From Pannonibacter sp. SL95 (GTDB lineage Bacteria; Pseudomonadota; Alphaproteobacteria; Rhizobiales; Stappiaceae): a DNA stretch of 64,000 nucleotides. Both the position numbers and the translations under genes were made by a program. Shown here piece by piece: positions 8,501-18,256 of this stretch. The stretch covers positions 1 to 64,000 of the forward strand of contig NZ_JAPPRC010000006.1 in NCBI RefSeq assembly GCF_026672425.1, given 5' to 3'. Numbering within the stretch: position 1 is the stretch's first letter; each line of letters starts with the position of its first letter. The notes below the pieces were generated by a model. The model was not told where the DNA came from. It saw only the letters and a list, made by a program, of their open reading frames with translations, and searched no databases.

Positions 8501-11216
8501 GGGGCGCTGGCGCAGGGCGGGGCTGGCGGGCTGATGTCGGCTGGTGGCCAGGCGCTTGGCGGGGCGCTTGGCGCGTTCAGCATGGGCTATCAGTCCGGCT
8601 CGCCGCTCATGGGCGGGCTGGGCGGTGCGCTGTCCGGGCTGTCTGCAGGTCTTGCCTTCGGGCCGGTGGGCGGGGCGATTGGTGCGCTGGTCGGCGGCGG
8701 GCTTGGGCTGTTCGGCGGCATTCTCGGCGGCAATGCGCAGGCCAAGCAAAAACGGCTGCAGGCGCAGCGCGAGCTGGCGACGTCGATGGGCGCCATCAAC
8801 CAGTTCAAGCAGATGAGCGCTGGCCGGGGTATCGGCGAGTTCCGCGACGGGCATACGGAATACACGGACCAGTCGGTCAAGTACCAGATCATGGCGCGCG
8901 ATGCGGGCAACAAGGGGCTGCAGCGCGAGCTGGAGCAGCTGCACAGCCAGTATTTCGCGCTGCTGGAAAAGACGTTCCGCAAGGAGCGCGATGTTGCGCT
9001 CGGCAATCTCAACCTGGGCTTCGGGTTTGATACCGCGTTCTTCGATGCCGTCGACAACATGGAGCAGGCGCGCGACCAGCTGACCGGCTGGGTCGACGAT
9101 GCACGCTACATGTTCGACCGGCTGCGGGACTATGGCAACGATCTCGATCCGGATGCGGTCAACACCTACATCTCCGAAATGGAGCATGCGGCGCAGCGCT
9201 ACGCGATCTCGCTGGTGACCGGCGTCGAGCCGATGAGCGATGTCGCCGAGCGGATCAACGAGATCAAGGGCTCGGCGGTCGGCCTCGAGGAGACACTGAT
9301 CAGGCTGGCGATGTCGGCGGACGAGGCCGCGGCCTCGGTGGACCATGCGGTCAAAACGGCGATGGACAAGCTCCGCGGCGAGTTCGCTGACGAGATCCGG
9401 CGCTCGATCAATGACCTCACCGACCAAGGCTACATCAACCAGCTCAATGATGCGGTCAAGACGCTCGGCGAGCGGCTGGCGGATACAAAGCTTCTCGGCC
9501 TCGACAGCGCGCTTGCGCTCGAGGAGTTCGACGCGGCCATCGCCTCGATCACCAAGGGGGCGGCGGACAGCCTGCCGGCGGCGGAGCGGGCCGAGGTCTA
9601 TCGCAATGCGCTCAAGGCCGTCTCCTCGGCGAGCGGCGAGGCGGCCGGAGTTGTGGACGGGCTGCTCAAACGCGCTCTGGAAAGCCTGACGGAAGCGGCG
9701 GCAGAGGCCGCGACGCAACTGGGCGAGGGCGCGCGCGGGCTCTATGCCGGCATCCGGGGCAGCATCTCCGGCGCCATGGGGATCGGCTATTACAGCGAGA
9801 TCGAGGAGGCGCTGACGCTCTATAACGAGCGGCTGAAAACGGCGGCGGATCTGGGGTTTGAGGCGACCGGGGCGCTGCGGGCGCTGGAGCTGTCGCTCGG
9901 CCAGATCTCGGCGACCTCGGGTCTCACGGAAGCGCAGCTCGAGGCGCTGGCCGAGGTGTTCCCGGCGGTTTCCGACACGCTGCGCGGGCTGATAGGGGCG
10001 GGTGGGTCGAACCAGGTGGCGGATGCGCGCTCGGCGGCGGATCAGGCGCGGGCGGCGCTGCGGGCGGCGTATGAGGCCGAGCGCTCGGAGCTGGAACAGA
10101 CGATTGCGACGCTGGGCGGTTTTGCCGAGCAGATCAAGGCGTTCCGGACGCAGTTGCGGCTGGACGCGCAGCTCTCGCCGCTGTCGCCCTTGGAAAAACT
10201 GCAGGCGGCGGCAGCGGCCTATCAGGACACGCTGGCCAAGGTCGGGCAGGGCGACAAGGATGCGCTCGGCAGGCTGGAGCAGGTCAGCCGCGATTACCTC
10301 AACGAGGCGCGAGCTTACTATGGCTCGACCGAGGCTTACACCACAATCTGGCAATCGGTTGACCAGCAACTGGCAGCGGCGCTGGCGAGTGCGGAAACGC
10401 AGGTCTCGGCGGCAGAGCAGCAGCTTGCGACCCTGAAGACGCAGGTTGGCGCGCTGATCGACATCAATGACAGCGTGCTATCGGTCGGCGCGGCGATCAC
10501 CGGGCTCAATGCGGCGATGGCGGCGCTGGCGAGTGCCGAGGGTGCGCAGGCGGCGGCGATCCGCGAGCTGGCGGCGATGCAGGCCGCGCAGAACACGGCC
10601 ACGATCCAGGCGCTGTATCAATCCCTGCTCGGGCGGCAGGCGGATGCGGGCGGGCTGGTAGAGCTGGCAGCAGCATCTTGCCGGGGGCGGCTCGATCAAG
10701 GACGTGGCGTCGGGCATCGCCAACTCGCGCGAGGCGGCGATCCGCAATCTCTATCTGTCGGTGCTGGGGCGCGAGCCGGACGCTGCGGGCCTTGCGGGCT
10801 GGCTCGATTACCTCGGCAAAGGGGGCGATATGGCCGGTGTGCAGGCGGGTATCGTCAACTCGCCGGAAGCGGCGCGGTTGCGGTTGCCGGGCATGGCGGC
10901 GGGCGGGCTGGTCAGTGGCGGGGTTGCCGGTGTTGACAGCGTGCCGCGCATGCTGATGCCGGGCGAGTTCGTGATGCCGGTGCTGGCGACGCGCAACTAT
11001 GCCAGCGAGCTGGCGCAGATGCGGGCCGGGACATTCCAGGCCAATGACAACTCGGGCGCGGTGGCGGCCGAGATCCGTGGGCTGCGGCAGGACGTGGACC
11101 GGCTGGCCGGGGTCGTGGCGGCCGGGGCCAAGGCCAATGTTGACGCAACGCTCGAAACCACGCGAGCGGTGCAGGATCAGCGGCGGCTGGTCGGCATGGG
11201 CAGGGCGGCTCGATGA
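5522..11216 (+). pseudogene. tail tape measure protein with DUF4214 module, one frame break
   Basis: A very long Ala/Gly-rich protein of about 1,897 residues once a single extra base at about 10664 is corrected. The N-terminus has coiled coil and a GSAAAGAAAFEEIKRFAGTTPFSVAQATEAFIKLKALGLDPS segment typical of tape measure proteins. Glycine-rich membrane-like stretches occur near residues 980 to 1080. Long coiled coils follow. Near residues 1700 to 1780 two DUF4214-like motifs appear (ALYQSLLGRQADAGGL and LYLSVLGREPDAAGLAGWLDYL), the first of which spans the frame break. The tail contains the AGGLVSGG and MLMPGEFVM motif common at tape measure C-termini. It sets tail length and overlaps the next gene at ATGA. 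Confidence 0.85.
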
Positions 11217-12757
11217 GCGAGTATCTGATCACGCTGGACGCCTGGTCTGATGCCGGGTCGGGTGGCTCTGTTGTCACCCGCTATCTGTCGACGCATGGCC
11301 GGGCGAGCGGTCCTGCCGAGGTGCCGGCCAACACGCTCTATGAGCCACGGATCTCCGATCCCGGCTTTATCGAGGCGAGCCTGTTCGGGGCGGGGCGGAC
11401 GTTCGGCGCGGGGTCGGTGACGGCGGGCGAGGTGGTGCTCTCCAATGCGGACGGCGCGTTGGACGGCTGGCTTGATGACGGATTTGACGGGCGCGCGATC
11501 CGGATCGACCGGATTGCCGATCCGCGTCTCGGGCTCGCAGCGGCGGAGCGGCTGTTTACCGGCACGATGGAGGCGGTGGACGCGACCAGCGATGCGCTCA
11601 CCAGCCTGCGGCTGCGGCTCTATGACCGGCGGCTCGATCTCGACCAGCCGATCCAGAGCGCGCGCTACGGCGGCACGACGGCGGCGGCGGGGGCAAGCGC
11701 GGACGGGGGGCGGATCTGGCTAAGCAAGGTCAGGCCGCTGGTGTTCGGGCGGGTGTTCAAGGTGCCGGCGGTCTCGGTCAACCCGCATAATCTCATCTAT
11801 CAGGTGCATGACGGGGCGGTGGGCGCGATCAGCGTTTTTGACGCGGGCGTGCCGCTCACCGATGACGGCGACGTGGCAAGCCTCGCCGCGCTGGCGGCAG
11901 CGGTGATCCCTGGCGGGCGCTATCGCACGTGCCGGGCGCTCGGCCTGTTCCGGCTGGGGGCTGCGCCGTATCGCACGGTGACGGCGGATGTGGTGGAGGG
12001 CGCGGCGCTGGCGGATCGGTCGGCGGCGCGCGTGGTCGAGCGGATGCTCATCCGCATGGGGCTCGGCGCGTCGGTCGACGCGGTGTCGGTCGCGGCGCTG
12101 GCGGCGGCAGCTCCGGGCGAGGCCGGGATTTTCATTGGCGACGAGCGGTCGGGACTGGCGGCGATGCAGGACGTGCTGGCGAGCGTCGGCGGGTGGCTGC
12201 TGACCGCGCCGACCGGGGCAATCGAGGTCGGGCGGCTGGCGGCGCCCGGTGTGCCAGTGATGCAGATCGGTGAGGGGCAGATCGAGGCGCGATCGCTGCG
12301 ACTGTTGCGCGTCAGCGATCCGGGCGAGGGGCTGCCAGCGTGGCGGGTGGTGCTGCGGCACCGGCGGCACTGGCATCAGTACCAGGCGGGCGATGTCGCC
12401 GAAATGCTGTCGCAGGAGCTGCGGGCAGATCTCGCGCGCGATGCGCTGGACGTGATTGCCGAGGCGCCTGCGGTGCGCAGCCGGCATCCTCTGGCGCCGG
12501 AGCTGACATTTGACACGCTGCTGACGGACGTGGGGGCTGCTGCCGCCGAGGCGGCGCGGCGGCTGGCGCTCTACAGCGTCCGGCGTGATCTGGTCGCGCT
12601 GGATGTGCCGGCGGAGATGGCCGGCGCGGCGCGGCTGGGGGTGAGCGTCCGGCTCGTCCTGTCACGGCTCGGCTATCAGGCCGGGCGCGACATGGTTGTG
12701 ATCGGCCGGCGCGAGCAATGGCGCGACGGGCTCGTGACGCTGACGCTGTGGGGCTGA
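11213..12757 (+). CDS. phage tail tip protein, baseplate-hub-like
   Basis: A 514-residue protein directly behind the tape measure and overlapping it by four bases. The start reads SEYLITLDAW, and an early stretch (TLYEPRISDPGFIEASLF, GEVVLSNADGALDGWLDDGFDGR) looks like an N-terminal distal-tail beta domain describing 'surface' deposits. The second half (IGDERSGLAAMQDVLASVGGWLLTAPTGAIEVGRL, then VRLVLSRLGY) resembles the hub domains of central tail-tip proteins. I recognise it as a tail protein by position and composition, but cannot name a family with certainty. Confidence 0.6.
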   Translation: MSEYLITLDAWSDAGSGGSVVTRYLSTHGRASGPAEVPANTLYEPRISDPGFIEASLFGAGRTFGAGSVTAGEVVLSNADGALDGWLDDGFDGRAIRIDRIADPRLGLAAAERLFTGTMEAVDATSDALTSLRLRLYDRRLDLDQPIQSARYGGTTAAAGASADGGRIWLSKVRPLVFGRVFKVPAVSVNPHNLIYQVHDGAVGAISVFDAGVPLTDDGDVASLAALAAAVIPGGRYRTCRALGLFRLGAAPYRTVTADVVEGAALADRSAARVVERMLIRMGLGASVDAVSVAALAAAAPGEAGIFIGDERSGLAAMQDVLASVGGWLLTAPTGAIEVGRLAAPGVPVMQIGEGQIEARSLRLLRVSDPGEGLPAWRVVLRHRRHWHQYQAGDVAEMLSQELRADLARDALDVIAEAPAVRSRHPLAPELTFDTLLTDVGAAAAEAARRLALYSVRRDLVALDVPAEMAGAARLGVSVRLVLSRLGYQAGRDMVVIGRREQWRDGLVTLTLWG

Positions 12758-12761
12758 CGAC

Positions 12762-14126
12762 ATGCCGGACATCACCATAACGAGCCTGACGGCAGCCGGC
12801 GGGGCGCAGCAAATCACGCTGGCGGTGGCGGTCAGTGACGGCAACGTGCTGCCCTATCTGCAACTGGCGGCCGTCGAGATCTGGGCGGCGAGCGTCAATG
12901 ACCGGGCGAGCGCGGCGAAAGCCGGCGAGGGGCGGCGGGGCAGCTGACGCATACGGGCCTGCCGACCTCGGCAACGCGGTTTTACTGGGCGCGGGCGCGC
13001 GACCGCAGCGGCAATCTCGGGCCGTGGTTTCCGGCCTCGGCGACGGCGGGGGTGAGTGCGGCGACAACCTCGACCGCGCTGGCGCCCGGATCTGTCGGCA
13101 ATACCGAGCTGGCCAATGGCGCGGTGACCGGGGTCAAGATCGCGGCCTACTCGGTGACGGCGGACAAGATGAGTGTGTCGAGCCTGTCGGCGCTGACGGC
13201 CAATCTCGGTACGGTCACGGCGGGCTCGCTGACCGGCGTCACGATCACGGGGGCCACGGTGCAGACCGCGACGAGCGGGCGGCGCGTGACCATGTCGGCG
13301 AGCGACAATTATCTGCGGGTGATCAGCGCGTCCGGCTCGCAGGTGGCGGCCATCGGCGAGACCTATTCGGGCGATGTGGTCATGTCTGTCGCGCGCGAAT
13401 CCGGCACGCCAGCGGTGCGGCTCCAGAACAGCTCCTCCGGCGGGGCGTTGCAGCTGACCGGATTTGCGGACATTTCGTCCAGCTACGCATTCCAGCCGGC
13501 GCTGATCGTGACCGGGTCCAGCGGCTCGGGCAACAATCACGGCATTCGTGGCCGGGCGAGCGGCGGCGGGTCGGGGTTGATCGGCGTGCCGGCGGCATCG
13601 GGCGGGTTTGCGGTTTACGGCGAGGTGGGGTCCATCGCACCGTTTACCGGGTCGCATGACGGTTTCCTCGAGCGCGCGTCGGCGGGCGGACCGGGTGACA
13701 TCGTCATCGACACGGGTCGCATCCTGATGCGCAGCGGCCTTGACGATGCTGTCGGCGTCAATGCGCTGGCCGATACGGTGGCCGATCCACGTGTTTATGG
13801 CGTGATCAGCCGTCGCGTACCGTTTGAGGCGGGGGCCATGATGGCCGCATTCCCGCAGCAGGCGGCGGCGCTGCGCGACTATTGCGCGGAGCGGTTTGAC
13901 CGGCTGGTGATCAACTCGCTTGGCGAGGGGCTGATCAATGTCTGCGGCCGGGGCGGGGATATCGCGGCGGGTGATCTCCTCTGCGCGTCGAGCCTGCCCG
14001 GTGCTAAGCCAGCGGCAGGGCGATGGCGTGATGCGGGCCTTTACCGTCGCCAAGGCGCGCGAGGCGGCGACGTTTTCCAATCCGGACGAGGTGCGGCGGA
14101 TCGCTTGCACATACCACTGCGGGTGA
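12762..14126 (+). pseudogene. tail fibre/tip protein, two frame breaks
   Basis: Three consecutive frames together encode about 454 residues. The first part (to about 12935) has a fibronectin-like opening MPDITITSLTAAGGAQ. One G is missing from the run near 12936, after which THTGLPTSATRFYWARARDRSGNLGPW continues. The centre carries NTELANGAVTGVKIAAYSVTADKM and LGTVTAGSLTGVTITGATVQT, the motifs seen in lambda J-like or DUF1983-type tail-tip proteins. A beta-rich region follows and a second shift near 14005 leads to KAREAATFSNPDEVRRIACTYHCG. In related phages this protein lies at the tail tip and helps contact the host. As sequenced, no full-length product can be made. Confidence 0.65.
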
Positions 14127-14129
14127 CAA

Positions 14130-14972
14130 ATGATCCTGACCTATGATCCCTGGTCGGACGGCGCGACGCTGTCCGGCGGCTCCTGGGCGGCCGCGTTGCC
14201 GCTTGCCAACCTGCAGCGGCTGCCGCTGGCGGCGGTGGCGCGCAGCACGTCGGCGGCCGAGGCGGCAACGCAGATGACCGTCGATCTCGGGCGCCCGCGC
14301 AAACTCTCGGCGTGGCTGCTCGGCCCGACCAATCTGACGGCGGCCTATCGATACCGGCTGCGCGGCTATGCCGGGGCGCTCACCGACGAGGTGTTTGACA
14401 GCGGCAGGCTGCAGCCGATGGCGGCGGACCGGGCGGGGCTCGGCTGGGATGCGCCGCGTTATTGGTCCGGGCTGACGGATGGCTCGGCGCTGCCGCCGCT
14501 GTGGCTGGTGCATGTGTTTGCCGCGCGGGTCAATGCTCGCAGCTGGCGGCTGGAGCTGTCGGACGTGGTCAACCCGGCGGGCTATGTCGAGGCCGGGCGG
14601 CTGTTCCTCGGACGGTCCTGGCGTCCGTCGACCGGGGTCGCGGTGCAGGGCAATGGCCATGAGGTCGAGGATGCCACGTGGCGCTCGCCGCTGCTCGGCG
14701 GTGGGCAGCATGTGCGGGCGCGGCGCGGCGCGCGGATCTGCCGTTTCGGCTTTGATCATCTGCCCGATGATGAGGCGTTCGGCGACGTGCTCGATGTGAT
14801 GGCGCGGGCGGGCTATGCCGGCGAGGTGCATGTGATCTCCGATCCGGCTGACGGGCCGGTGCGCATGCAACGTCGGGCGATCCTTGGCCGCATCACGCGC
14901 ATGGACGCGCTGACGCTGGCGCACTGGCGCCGCGCGGCGACCGGGTTTGAGATAACGGAGATCCTGGCATGA
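14130..14972 (+). CDS. prophage tail-region protein, unknown function
   Basis: A 280-residue protein starting four bases after the preceding stop and overlapping the next start. Features: MILTYDPWSDGATLSGGSWAAALPLANLQ, then a middle domain with NPAGYVEAGRLFLGRSWRPSTGV, and a C-terminal alpha-beta part ending GFEITEIL. Similar proteins, uncharacterised but conserved, follow tail-tip genes in alphaproteobacterial prophages. The beta-rich character suggests a structural or adhesin-associated role, which is inference. Confidence 0.5.
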   Translation: MILTYDPWSDGATLSGGSWAAALPLANLQRLPLAAVARSTSAAEAATQMTVDLGRPRKLSAWLLGPTNLTAAYRYRLRGYAGALTDEVFDSGRLQPMAADRAGLGWDAPRYWSGLTDGSALPPLWLVHVFAARVNARSWRLELSDVVNPAGYVEAGRLFLGRSWRPSTGVAVQGNGHEVEDATWRSPLLGGGQHVRARRGARICRFGFDHLPDDEAFGDVLDVMARAGYAGEVHVISDPADGPVRMQRRAILGRITRMDALTLAHWRRAATGFEITEILA

Positions 14973-15459
14973 CGACACCTGCAGCCGTGGCGGGCGCGCT
15001 GACGCGCCTCGCGCAGTACAATTCCGGCGACTATGAGCCGGCGAGCAACCCGCGCGGCTTCGATGACGGCGGGCATGTGATCAATTTCCCGGCTGCGCTC
15101 GCCGACATGGTGACCGTCAGCAACTGGATTGCCGGCACGTTTGCGCCGGTGGCCGTGACAGAGGGGCCGGCGGTGACGCTGGACTTATCCTCGGGTCTCA
15201 ACTTCGCGCTTACACTGACAGGGTCGCGGGCGGTGATGGACCCCACCGGGGCGGCGCTTGGCCAGTCCGGCCTGTTGATCCTGACGCAGGGCGGGGCCGG
15301 GGGCATCAGCTGAGCTGGTCCGGCGCGTGGCGGTTTGCGGCGGCGGCGCGCCGATCCTGTCGCCTGCGGCCGGGGCCATCGACACCGTGTCGTTTTTCGT
15401 CGTCTCGACCGCGCCGCTGGTCATCCTGGCGGCCACCACATTCGATTTTCGCACCTGAG
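14969..15459 (+). pseudogene. small beta-rich prophage tail protein, frameshifted
   Basis: The first 114 codons (MTTPAAVAGALTRLAQYNSGDYEPASNPRGF and so on) end at an in-frame TGA at 15311. Loss of one base there, and another in a GCG run near 15336, hides a continuation that reads LSWSGAWRF, then PILSPAAGAIDTVSFFVVSTAPLVILAATTFDF to a stop at 15457-15459. Restored length is about 163 residues. The C-terminal 'G..d.v.f.v.....v........d' pattern is common in phage tail proteins that precede the spike base gene. Function unknown. Confidence 0.5.
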
Positions 15460-15469
15460 GAGCTGACCG

Positions 15470-15727
15470 ATGAGTGATCCGTTTGAAAGCTATTCCCTGG
15501 CGCCGGACAGCCCGGCGACCAATGCGGCGGCGGTGGTGCCGCATGACGCAAACGCGCTGGCTGTGCCGTCGCGCGCGCTGTGGGTTGGGTCGGCTGGCGA
15601 CCTGGTGGTGACGATGCTGGGCGGCCAGACGGTGACGCTGGCCGGGGCCAGCGGGTTGCTGCCGATCCGGGTGCGGCAGGTGCGTGCGACCGGCACCACG
15701 GCTGCGGCCATCGTGGCACTGTGGTGA
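15470..15727 (+). CDS. spike base protein, RCAP_Rcc01079 family
   Basis: An 85-residue protein: MSDPFESYSLAPDSPATNAAAVVPHDAN, then PSRALWVGSAGDLVVTMLGG and LPIRVRQVRATGTTAAAIVALW. The arrangement 'V.P.D...l...tRalyVG..Gdl.v.....' with 'LP.rv..v.atGTtA..i.aL' is that of the small spike-base proteins first described in the Rhodobacter capsulatus gene transfer agent. It anchors head or tail spikes. A GAGGAG ribosome site lies just before the ATG. The following adhesin-like gene overlaps its stop through a GTG. Confidence 0.8.
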   Translation: MSDPFESYSLAPDSPATNAAAVVPHDANALAVPSRALWVGSAGDLVVTMLGGQTVTLAGASGLLPIRVRQVRATGTTAAAIVALW

Positions 15728-17046
15728 GCGGCATGGGTGCGATCAAACTGGGGCTCGGGCCGCTGGCGGTGACGCGGCAGGCGCCTGCCTGGATGGGTCC
15801 GTTTCAGCTGGCGCTGGATTTCCGGGCCGGGCGCTATCAGCTCAACCGGCAACAAGTTGGGTTGTCGCGGATTGACAGCCTGTATCACTCGCGTGCGTCT
15901 GCGCGTCGTGCTGAGGACAGCGCCGGGGTATCCCGTGAGTTCGCTAACGGCGTGATGGCCGTGACTGATCGCGGTTACGACAGCCGGGAAGGCTGGACGA
16001 ACCTGATCCCTAACCCACTCGGGACAGGCGCTGTTGTCGGCGTTGTTGGTTCGGGCGGTGCGTTGCCGACCGGCTGGTATGTAAACACGTCGCACGGGAT
16101 GACGACGCAGATTGTCGGCGTCTCCACCGTCAACGGGCTGCCGGTCATCCGGTTTCGAGTTTCGGGCACGTCGAACGGGGGCTTTTATGAGCTGAATTTA
16201 CAGCCCGGAGCCGCATCTTCGCCTGCGATCCTGCCAAGCGCGGCGTACAACGTGTCCGGCTACATGGGTGTGGTGGCTGGAGCGTTCCCGGCTTCCGGCG
16301 AGTTCGGGTTCACGCAACGCAGGGCCGACCAAGCTCAGGCCGTGTCTGTTACATTGGCCAACACAGTCACGCTCAATGCGACGCCAGTTCTGACTCGGTT
16401 CAATGTCAATCTAACCAGCGCAGCCGATGCGGCATTCGGGCGGATGAGAATTACCATGTCGCCCTCAAATGGGGCGGCGGTCGATGTGACATTCGATATC
16501 GCCGCGCCGCAGCTAACCCAGACGGCATATCTGATGCCCTTCGGGTCTGGCACAGTCGCGCCGGACAGTATTGTCGTCCCAGCTGCGGATGCGGGGCTGG
16601 CTGTTAATCCGCCGCTTACGGTGGTTTGGCGCGGCGTTCCGCTGTCTTCTGCGCCATCGTTCGCAACGCTGCTTGAAATTCGTGCGGCAGCCAACAGGCG
16701 TGTCTCAATGTTCTTGAGGGCGAATGGCACATTGGGGATAGGTGTTCTTGAGGGGGGTGGAAACAACACAATTACAAACACGGGGAGTGTCTGGGCAGGC
16801 ACAGAGACAACCGTTGTTTCGACAATTCGCCCCGACGGCACGACTTGGACGAAAGTGGGTTCTGACGCACATGTGACAAGATCAGGCGTCGTCGTGCCGC
16901 TGCCGGGGGCCAGCCAGTTTGCTCTCGGGAGCGACACAGCTAGGACGACACAGTGCAATTCACAAATCCGCATCGCCGCAGTCGGGGCCTTTGCCCTGTC
17001 CGACGCTGAAGCGCTCAACCTCTTTATCGCGGTGGCCGCGTCATGA
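15724..17046 (+). CDS. putative tail spike/adhesin protein
   Basis: A 440-residue protein (437 if the ATG at 15733 is used instead of the GTG at 15724 that overlaps the spike-base stop). A short N-terminal anchor (MGAIKLGLGPLAVT) is followed by SLYHSRASARRAEDSAGVSREFANGVMAV and EGWTNLIPNPL. Two beta-rich, lectin-like domains come next (around residues 110-270 and 280-435). Its base composition is slightly less GC-rich than its neighbours, as often seen in receptor-binding genes exchanged between phages. I infer host recognition from position and fold type; no enzymatic motif is visible. Confidence 0.5.
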   Translation: MSGMGAIKLGLGPLAVTRQAPAWMGPFQLALDFRAGRYQLNRQQVGLSRIDSLYHSRASARRAEDSAGVSREFANGVMAVTDRGYDSREGWTNLIPNPLGTGAVVGVVGSGGALPTGWYVNTSHGMTTQIVGVSTVNGLPVIRFRVSGTSNGGFYELNLQPGAASSPAILPSAAYNVSGYMGVVAGAFPASGEFGFTQRRADQAQAVSVTLANTVTLNATPVLTRFNVNLTSAADAAFGRMRITMSPSNGAAVDVTFDIAAPQLTQTAYLMPFGSGTVAPDSIVVPAADAGLAVNPPLTVVWRGVPLSSAPSFATLLEIRAAANRRVSMFLRANGTLGIGVLEGGGNNTITNTGSVWAGTETTVVSTIRPDGTTWTKVGSDAHVTRSGVVVPLPGASQFALGSDTARTTQCNSQIRIAAVGAFALSDAEALNLFIAVAAS

Positions 17047-17489
17047 TCACGATTGACCACATCCTGCATTACTCCGGCCCGGACGCGGTGGACCTTGCCG
17101 CGCTCGGGCTCGTTAACGAGGGTCAGCCGGTCACTCTGGCTGACCTGTCCATCCGTCCGCAGTCTGGAACGTTTGACGGCGCACAGATCACGGCTGTTCG
17201 TGTCACGGTCTACGCTCAAGATGCGACGTTTGACGACGAGGGCTACGAGCTGACGCCTCAAATCATTGTCCCCGGCGTCTGGCTGGCGGTGCGTGCGGAT
17301 CATCTGTTGACCGGCCTGCCGGAACTGGTGGCCGCTGCGGATGCGGATCTTGCCCGGCAGGGGCTGCCTTATGTCGTCTACCTCAATCCGAGCTATCCGC
17401 TCGACAGCCTGCGCAAGCGGGTGTTCCCCCAGTGGATGGGGGATGACTACGATTTGCGGACGCTGACCGAGGTGGACATCGTCGCCTGA
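17043..17489 (+). CDS. prophage protein of unknown function, end of tail module
   Basis: A 148-residue protein overlapping the adhesin-like gene by four bases. It starts MITIDHILHYSGPDAVDLAALGLVNEGQ, has YAQDATFDDEGYELTPQIIVPGVWLAV and ends PQWMGDDYDLRTLTEVDIVA. I recognise no domain. It may be a chaperone or accessory protein for the preceding adhesin, since such small genes often follow spike genes. The intrinsic terminator 27 bases downstream closes the tail operon. Confidence 0.5.
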   Translation: MITIDHILHYSGPDAVDLAALGLVNEGQPVTLADLSIRPQSGTFDGAQITAVRVTVYAQDATFDDEGYELTPQIIVPGVWLAVRADHLLTGLPELVAAADADLARQGLPYVVYLNPSYPLDSLRKRVFPQWMGDDYDLRTLTEVDIVA

Positions 17490-17515
17490 TTATCCCGCAC
17501 ACAATGTGACCTTCT

Positions 17516-17540
17516 GGCTCGCTTCGGCGGGCCTTTTTTT
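17516..17540 (+). terminator. intrinsic terminator between tail and lysis modules
   Basis: GGCTCGC and GCGGGCC pair around a TTCG tetraloop (one G-T pair), followed at once by seven T residues. The first start-like ATG of the endolysin frame comes directly after the T-tract, so late transcription is attenuated right at the boundary of the lysis genes. Confidence 0.85.
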
Positions 17541-17552
17541 ATGGAGATCGAG

Positions 17553-18203
17553 ATGGACTGGAAAGAGATCCAGCGGGCGCTGGAGGCCAAGGGCTTTCGG
17601 CCCGGGGCGATTGACGGCATTCCCGGGCGGCGCACGCGCGCGGCTGTCGTGCGGTTTCAGGCAGCGCATAACCTGACGCCGGACGGGATCGTCGGGCCGG
17701 TGACGCGTCGTGCGCTGCTGGGGCCGGTGTCTGGCGATCTGGAGCCGTCCTGGCTGACCGTCGCCCGCTCCAAAATGGGGCTGCATGAGCGGCGCAACCG
17801 GGGCGGGCTGATGGCCTGGCTGCGGTCGGACGGCAAAACGCTGGGCGATCCGTCGCGGCTGCCCTGGTGCGGGGATTTTGTCGAGACCTCGCTTGCACTG
17901 GCGCTGACAAATGAGGTGCTGCCCACCAATCCGTATCTCGCCCGCAACTGGCTCACGTTCGGCGTGAAGCTGGCGCGGCCGTCTGTCGGCGCGGTGGCAG
18001 TGTTCTGGCGCGGCTCGCGGACGGGCTCGTCCGGACACGTCGGGTTCTATGTCGGCGAGGACGCGACGCACTATCACATTCTCGGCGGCAATCAATCGAA
18101 CATGGTGAGCATTGCCCGCATCGCCCGCGATCGGCTGCTCGGCTTCCGGTGGGTAAGCCTCGGTGCCGCTGCCGCTGACCGGTCCTGTCGCCCTGACCGC
18201 TGA
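17553..18203 (+). CDS. phage endolysin: peptidoglycan-binding domain plus TIGR02594-type cysteine peptidase/amidase
   Basis: A 216-residue cell-wall hydrolase. Residues 2-55 form a peptidoglycan-binding domain type 1 (IQRALEAKGFRPGAIDGIPG then AVVRFQAAHNLTPDGIVGPVT). Residues 70-205 match the TIGR02594 group of NlpC/P60- or CHAP-like enzymes, with PWCGDFV holding the probable catalytic cysteine and SSGHVGFYVGED the histidine. The ATG at 17553 is preferred over 17541 because GGAG lies six bases before it and 17541 abuts the terminator T-tract. No signal peptide is seen, so export should depend on a holin. It is the first gene of the lysis cassette. Confidence 0.85.
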   Translation: MDWKEIQRALEAKGFRPGAIDGIPGRRTRAAVVRFQAAHNLTPDGIVGPVTRRALLGPVSGDLEPSWLTVARSKMGLHERRNRGGLMAWLRSDGKTLGDPSRLPWCGDFVETSLALALTNEVLPTNPYLARNWLTFGVKLARPSVGAVAVFWRGSRTGSSGHVGFYVGEDATHYHILGGNQSNMVSIARIARDRLLGFRWVSLGAAAADRSCRPDR

Positions 18204-18238
18204 GGGTCAGGTGACCACAAACGAGGCGTGACGCCTCG
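18192..18238 (+). other. two adjacent hairpins ahead of the holin-like gene
   Basis: CCTGACC pairs with GGTCAGG across the endolysin stop codon (18192-18211), and CGAGGCG pairs with CGCCTCG with a three-base loop (18222-18238). Neither is followed by T residues. They could stabilise the mRNA or slow translation of the next gene, which has its own CCAGGAG site immediately after. Confidence 0.45.
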
Positions 18239-18256
18239 CAATCCCAGGAGACTGAC

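Noticed and set aside
12900-12960. Independent small gene 12762-12947
   Set aside because: Adding one G to the run near 12936 joins it to the downstream tail-tip frame, so it is the start of that gene.
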